Positions 59,422-64,000 of a DNA stretch of 64,000 nucleotides are shown in pieces. Position 1 is the stretch's first letter, and the number at the start of each line of letters is the position of its first letter. Both the position numbers and the translations under genes were made by a program. The stretch covers positions 14,029,614 to 14,093,613 of the forward strand of contig OY992836.1 in the NCBI GenBank assembly GCA_963921425.1. Direction: 5' to 3'. This DNA comes from Dryas octopetala. Taxonomy: Eukaryota; Streptophyta; Magnoliopsida; Rosales; Rosaceae. The notes under the pieces were generated by a model. It saw nothing but the letters and a program-made list of their open reading frames with translations, had not been told where the DNA came from and did no database searches.

Positions 59422-60197
59422 ATTCCCAACCCTTTTAGCACATTTTCACCATTTCTTCATGGTTTCTTTCTCTTCCTCCACACTTTCACTCACTTTTCTC
59501 CTACTTTTGCTTTGTGAGAGTCTCGGACTCTCCGGGTCGGGCTTTCAGGGGATATTCCCGAATAGTCCAAGGTCCGAACTACGATTGTGGACTGGAAGGT
59601 CGGGAACTTTTGAGTACCCCATCATGGCATCATATGTTTGTTTGCACCTAACGATTGTTTCGCGTGTTGGACATCAGCCGTTTGATCTGATCAGATCCTT
59701 GAAAGCCATGTTTCATTGTTTTCGTCTTTGGTTCCTTCTTCCTCGTACTCAACCTTAAAGAGCTCGAATGCTCGATTGAGCCGATTCCCTTTTAAATGGG
59801 CCCTTTCCAATAATGCTGTATTCAGTTTTGGGCCTGCTCCTTCATGGCTCAAGCCTCTACTAGCAATCTGATCAAAAATCTCCGTAGTCCCTTTTTATCC
59901 ACTTCCTTTGTTTTAGGGTCCGTTGACTATAAGACTACGTATTTTGTTACTCAAATATTACATATATTTTTAACTTTATTTCAGTGACAAAAAGCAGTAA
60001 ATAAAGAAAAAAATTCAATTTTCAACTATAGCTTCAATTGCAGCTGCGGCTACAATAGTTGTTGAGTGATTAGTATCTACGCTAATCGATCTATCATCTA
60101 AAACTAGGTTAACGTGTTCAGAGAAATTGTCTTTATTGTTATGAAATGTAGTTATTCTTGAATTCTTAAAAGTAGCAAATTAAATTTGTACCTGTTT

Positions 60198-60902
60198 AAA
60201 ACCCTAGCCGTCACCCCAAAATGCTCTCTTTTCTCTCCTCAATCCATCTCTCTCAGTCAAGGTTTTACAGGGGTTGGGGTGGTGGCTCTTGTGTTCATCA
60301 CAGAGCTGTTGCTCTTACCTCCGCCTCTCCCTTCTCATTTTCTTCTTCGCTTATGGGATATTCTCTTATCTCTTTGTGAGAGCTTTTTTATCTCTATGTG
60401 AGAGTTTTTTCATCTCAATAAAGGAGGGCATTTCTGACCGCTCTGATTTAGTCTTTTTGTGACATTGTGCATGATCTGCGCGTTGTGCGTCATCGGATCC
60501 TGCTTTAGAGACGATTAATTGCTCTATGAAGGGCCTTCTTCCAATTTGGCTCTGGTTCTCGTCACACTGTGTAGGGAGATCACTATGATCGCTGGTACCG
60601 GTCTTACCAATTACTACTACATGATCTGCCACCTTAGGCTACTGTCAGACTCGATTTAGAGATGTTGGCTGGATTGTGGACTCAAACGCGACTAGTTTGC
60701 TAATTACTACGGTGCTTCTCTTGCTCCGCTTGACGGCTGTAGTGTATGCTCGATGCCGATGTTACAAGACTCTTATTTTGTTGTAAACGTTTAGCCTTTT
60801 TGCCCTATTGTTGTAGGGCTTCTTGAATAATCTTGTCTTCTTTCTGCCTTTTTGGCTTTTTAATGCAATGTTATTGCTTTCTCAAAAAAAAAAAAAAAAA
60901 AA
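60198..60902 (+). mobile_element. Poly(A)-tailed retroelement, 12-bp TSD
   Basis: TTGTACCTGTTT occurs at 60186-60197 and 60903-60914. The insert starts AAAACCCTAGCC, ends in TTTTTAATGCAATGTTATTG and a run of about 19 A. The 3' text resembles plant L1-type LINE tails. At about 705 bp with no long frame it is a truncated LINE or a LINE-mobilised transcript. Confidence 0.75.
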
Positions 60903-61871
60903 TTGTACCTGTTTTAGTGCAAGAGCACTCAACCCCTAAAAATTACATATTTTGTGATTCTGACCAAAACATAATTTGGTAACAACTTACATAATTGGGT
61001 AATTTTCTTTTCTCTTTTTTTTTTTTTTTTTTGGGTATAGCTATATTGGCAAAATTACATACTGTGAATCTGTGATGTTTCACGTACTGATCGAGTGTGC
61101 TTCTTGCTAGGTAGCTTCAACAATCATGTCACTAAAAGAGAGAAGTAAAGTTGTTTCTAGTCAAATCTACTATATGCCCATAAGGCTTCTATTAATTTCT
61201 CTTTTCCTTACTTTCCCTGAGATCCTCTTAATTTTGCTTCAGCTTTAAGCGTTTTACAGATGGCATCATGGAGCACTTCAAACTTGAATATATGCTCCTA
61301 CTAAAATTGCAATATATAATCTGATTAATGTTGCACCAAATCACTAAATTAATATACAATACTTTTGAGAGGAATCAATATACAATACAACACAACTAGC
61401 AAAGCTACTAAATTTATTTATTAAATGTGTTCATCAAATGATCGATACGACAGATCGATAATATAACTTCAGAATAAGTTCATATTTGTGAAAAATTAGA
61501 AGATCTAATTAGACTAATTTTAATCCAAAAACAAAACAAAAAATTGGAGCATTTAATGCAAAATCAATTTAACAAATAATGAAAAGGTTTAACATCTTAT
61601 TTTCTATTACGTTATAATGTGGAATACAACTCTAGCACTACTAGCTAGCTCTTGCTAAAGTTATCAAAATGAAAGTAAATCCAGATCATGCTTTATCTGA
61701 AAATATCAGTAAAAACTCCACTAAATACTTCTTTTTACATTGGGTTCAACAAATAACTGATTAATATCAGTTGTAGACTTGTAGTAAGTGCAACATGAAT
61801 ATAATATATATATATATAGAGGATACATCATGATCATCAAATTAAGATCATAACAAAAACCATATATATTA

Positions 61872-62049
61872 TGTGCTGATCGTTTAGCTTTCTTAAGTGT
61901 AGAGAGGGATTTGAGTGTTTATTGATTTGATTTTCCCTCTTTTGAAGTATACTCTTTATTTTTTGCTGATGTTCTACTCCTTGTCTTGGAGCTGTAGTTG
62001 TTTAAATTTTTCTTTAGCCTCTCTTATACGAAAAAAAAAAAAAAAAAAA
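61872..62049 (+). mobile_element. Short SINE-like or truncated LINE insertion, 17-bp TSD
   Basis: AAAAACCATATATATTA lies at 61855-61871 and again at 62045-62061, directly after a poly(A) run of about 19. The body is about 160 bases, T-rich near the end and non-coding. It sits within about 75 bases of the CML41-like stop codon, so it may supply part of that 3' UTR in antisense. Confidence 0.75.
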
Positions 62050-62117
62050 CCATATATATTACACCCATGAATACAAACATATTTAGGATATATTATAAAT
62101 TATTTTAAAGAAATTAA

Positions 62118-62738
62118 TTAGGCCATCATTCGATGAAACTCATTAAAATCAAGCACCCCATTGCCATCAGTATCATAGACCTGAATCATGTTGACACACT
62201 CATCATACGACTTGTCGTCTCCAAGTCGGTGCAACATCCTCTGCAAACTTCTGGGCGTTATGAACCCCCCTTTCTCCAACTCAAACATCTCAAACGCCTT
62301 CTTCAAATCGTCGTCGTTTTCATCACCACCTTTACCTTGATCCCTCTTCATCAGCTGCAGAAAGTCCTCAAAGTCCAACAAACTGTCCCCATTTGTGTCG
62401 AGGTCGTTGATGACAGCCTCGGCCTCCTCGTACGACATGTACTCCCCCACCGACCCAAAATAGGCTCTGAGTTCCGAGGCCGATATCTTCCCATCTCCAT
62501 CTCCGTCGAAATAGCGAAACACTTGTCTCAGCTCGTCTTCTCTGTTGTGGGTCACCATGTTTCTTGGACTTGGAGAAGTGGGAGAGGTTGATGATGATGA
62601 AGATGGTGAGGATGAAGATGTTAAGGTAGATTTTGATGATGATCTTCGACGAGGGAAGCTCAGCTTCAGACTTTTGCTAGCAAACCATTTGGATGGCTTG
62701 GATACATTTCTATGGTTATTATCAGTTGTTGCTGCCAT
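62118..62738 (-). CDS. CML41: Calmodulin-like protein, CML41-like (206 aa)
   Basis: Intronless minus-strand gene. A Ser-rich basic N-terminus (1-65, KWFASKSLKLSFPRRRSS) precedes four EF-hand positions: EF1 at 78-89 (DGDGDGKISASE) is canonical; EF2 at 114-125 (DTNGDSLLDFED) ends in Asp where Glu is usual; EF3 at 153-164 is degenerate (ELEKGGFITPRS); EF4 at 189-200 (DTDGNGVLDFNE) is canonical. Length, N-terminal motif and the FGSVGEY segment agree with CML41. In Arabidopsis CML41 is a calcium sensor at plasmodesmata that promotes callose deposition during flg22-triggered immunity. A good TATA box lies just upstream. Confidence 0.9.
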   Translation of the reverse strand: MAATTDNNHRNVSKPSKWFASKSLKLSFPRRRSSSKSTLTSSSSPSSSSSTSPTSPSPRNMVTHNREDELRQVFRYFDGDGDGKISASELRAYFGSVGEYMSYEEAEAVINDLDTNGDSLLDFEDFLQLMKRDQGKGGDENDDDLKKAFEMFELEKGGFITPRSLQRMLHRLGDDKSYDECVNMIQVYDTDGNGVLDFNEFHRMMA

Positions 62739-62785
62739 AGGTGGAGAAGGAAGGCTAGGGTTATTGAGAACAAGTGTGGAAGAGG

Positions 62786-62797
62786 TTATTTATATAG
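62786..62797 (-). promoter_or_regulatory. TATA box of the CML41-like gene
   Basis: Read on the minus strand the sequence is CCCCTATATAAATAACC, about 50 bases before the ATG at 62738, which implies a leader of only about 20-30 bases. Confidence 0.7.
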
Positions 62798-62799
62798 GG

Positions 62800-64000
62800 G
62801 AGTAATAGCCAAAGAGATGGATGAGGTTTGTCTGGGCATGGAGATTTTTTTTAAAGTGTGATTAGGGAGTTGCAGTGAAGTTGCAGGGGGTGGAAAAATA
62901 ATGAAGGCTTTGCATTTGCACAGACTTTTTAGGTACAGAGGAAACTGCTTGGCAGCTTCGTAAAGGGTCCCAAGATTTGATATTTCACTGACAGTTCAAT
63001 GGTTCCCATAAACTGGCCTTTTCCACGGGTCTATTAAAGTGTGAGTCAAGTTATACACTTATACCAAAACAAAAAACAAAAAAAATGTTTTATGTTGGTA
63101 TTTTTACTGTTCATAACATTTGTGGCCTTGTTTTAGCGTGTTTTATTGTGAGGATACGGAGTGTTGTTCTACATGAAAAATTATAGCTTGGACAAGTGCT
63201 TATAAGAGATTTAGGCATCTCCTTCAATTACTTATTAGTTTTGAATTGGATGCTTCACTAGCTTGCTTTGAATGAGTGCTTATAAGAATTTTGGACCTCT
63301 CAATTTATTGCTAATTAGTTTTGAATTATATACTCCAATTTGCTTTATTCATGTTGTATCAAATTATTTTAAATTCAAACATAACTCGTTAATTTATTAT
63401 GTCTTAACGCTTGACAAAAAATCAAGAATTATTTCTTCTTTCTCCATCCACGCATTATTTATCTTTTCTCTCTCTATCATGTCTTATCGCTCTCTTCTTC
63501 TTCTCTCCTCTCTCACTCTCTCGCTCTCTCATTCTCTCGGAGCTCCGGTGATCTCACTAGAGATAGAGTCTGAGTCTTTCACTGGCATCGTCGACATCAA
63601 GCGACCTCAGGTCCTCAACCATAGCACTCTAGATTTTGGCTTTTGATTTTATTTTTGTGATTTTGTTTTACGTTTCTTTTTTCGGTTTTAGCTTTAGATC
63701 TAGTTCTTTCTCGTTCCACAATTAGTTTTTTTGTTGTGGATTTGAGTATAAATTCTTTGTTATTGCAAAAATAGAAGGCCAAATGACATTTTTGGTCCCT
63801 ATACTTTCGTGAAATTTTCACTTTGGTCATGTTCTTTTACTTTGGCAATTTCAGCCCTGTACTTTCAATACGATAGCAATTGAGTCCAAATTGTTAACCT
63901 CGTTTAAATTGATGATGAAATTTTTTACGTGAATTGCACGTGAGTGACATTTCAGACATCTTACTCCACCCGGATGCTTATGTAAGCCCATATCTGCCCT
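62800..64000. other. Promoter flank and repeat-like edge
   Basis: Upstream region of the CML41-like gene, then T/C-rich DNA (63430-63540). From about 63780 comes text typical of one arm of a foldback element (TTTTTGGTCCCTATACTTTC); the other arm would lie beyond the window. Confidence 0.45.

Larger units (their letters stand above)
49951..59740. repeat. Segmental duplication, copy B (about 9.8 kb)
   Basis: Head-to-tail second copy of 35890-49950. It contains later insertions (MULE 50202-51929, hAT-like 52554-53216, solo LTR 55003-56025) and a deletion of about 6.5 kb corresponding to roughly 40833-47395 of copy A, joined at about 57534. Coding regions remain very similar by eye to copy A. 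Confidence 0.9.
59741..62117. other. Spacer with two poly(A)-tailed insertions
   Basis: AT-rich spacer beyond the duplication, holding retro-insertions at 60198-60902 and 61872-62049. No gene is supported. Confidence 0.6.

Noticed and set aside
60186..60632. Frames of 62-88 codons on both strands
   Set aside because: Inside the poly(A)-tailed retroelement, with no recognisable domain.
1..64000. tRNA, rRNA and known miRNA precursors
   Set aside because: I looked for B-box-like GGTTCGAATCC words, rRNA cores and common conserved miRNA sequences by eye and saw none; a covariance search would be needed to exclude them.

Overview
This is a 64-kb stretch of eudicot nuclear DNA. It is AT-rich, its genes have introns with GT-AG borders, and its spacers are packed with MITEs, LTR fragments and poly(A)-tailed retroelements. 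The protein set (DA1-related LIM peptidase, P-class PPR, LysM receptor kinases, COR413, CML41) is plant-specific. The flavour suggests a woody rosid, possibly Rosaceae/Rosales, but that is an impression and not a demonstrated assignment.

Layout. 1-14.5 kb is gene-poor: MITEs, inverted copies of a palindrome-bearing repeat, a lone G-box cluster, one weak small ORF (minus strand, about 8.6-8.95 kb) and a 200-N gap. 15-20.4 kb carries an 11-coding-exon DAR1-like gene (531 aa deduced). 20.4-25 kb is spacer with a foldback element and a striking tandem array of 30-bp hairpin units. 25.0-27.0 kb is an intronless PPR gene with a 14-codon uORF ending one base before its start codon. 29.3-49.3 kb is a LysM receptor-like kinase cluster: two plus-strand genes of the NFP/NFR5 (LYR1) type, then minus-strand LYK4-like (broken by an in-frame TGA) and LYK5-like genes, then a four-exon COR413 plasma-membrane gene. 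49.95-59.74 kb is a second, decayed copy of 35.9-49.95 kb. Its NFP-like gene has a frameshift and a solo LTR in the kinase exon, its LYK4-like gene is reduced to a 3' stub, its LYK5-like gene is deleted, and only COR413 survives, with a 7-codon in-frame deletion. 59.7-62.1 kb holds two poly(A)-tailed insertions. A CML41-like gene (minus strand) with a clean TATA box lies at 62.1-62.7 kb.

How the genes fit together. The LysM kinases are predicted cell-surface receptors for chitin- or LCO-type oligosaccharides. All have non-canonical kinase motifs (HKD/HMD/HWD and NFx in place of HRD and DFG), so by analogy with NFP and LYK5 they would signal through an active partner such as a CERK1/LYK3-type kinase, which is not in this window. 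CML41 in Arabidopsis acts in immune plasmodesmatal closure, a process that also uses LYK4/LYK5; the adjacency is noted but may be chance. The tandem duplication supplies empty-site controls for several insertions (MULE, solo LTR, 325-bp insert, foldback element), which makes the order of events unusually readable.
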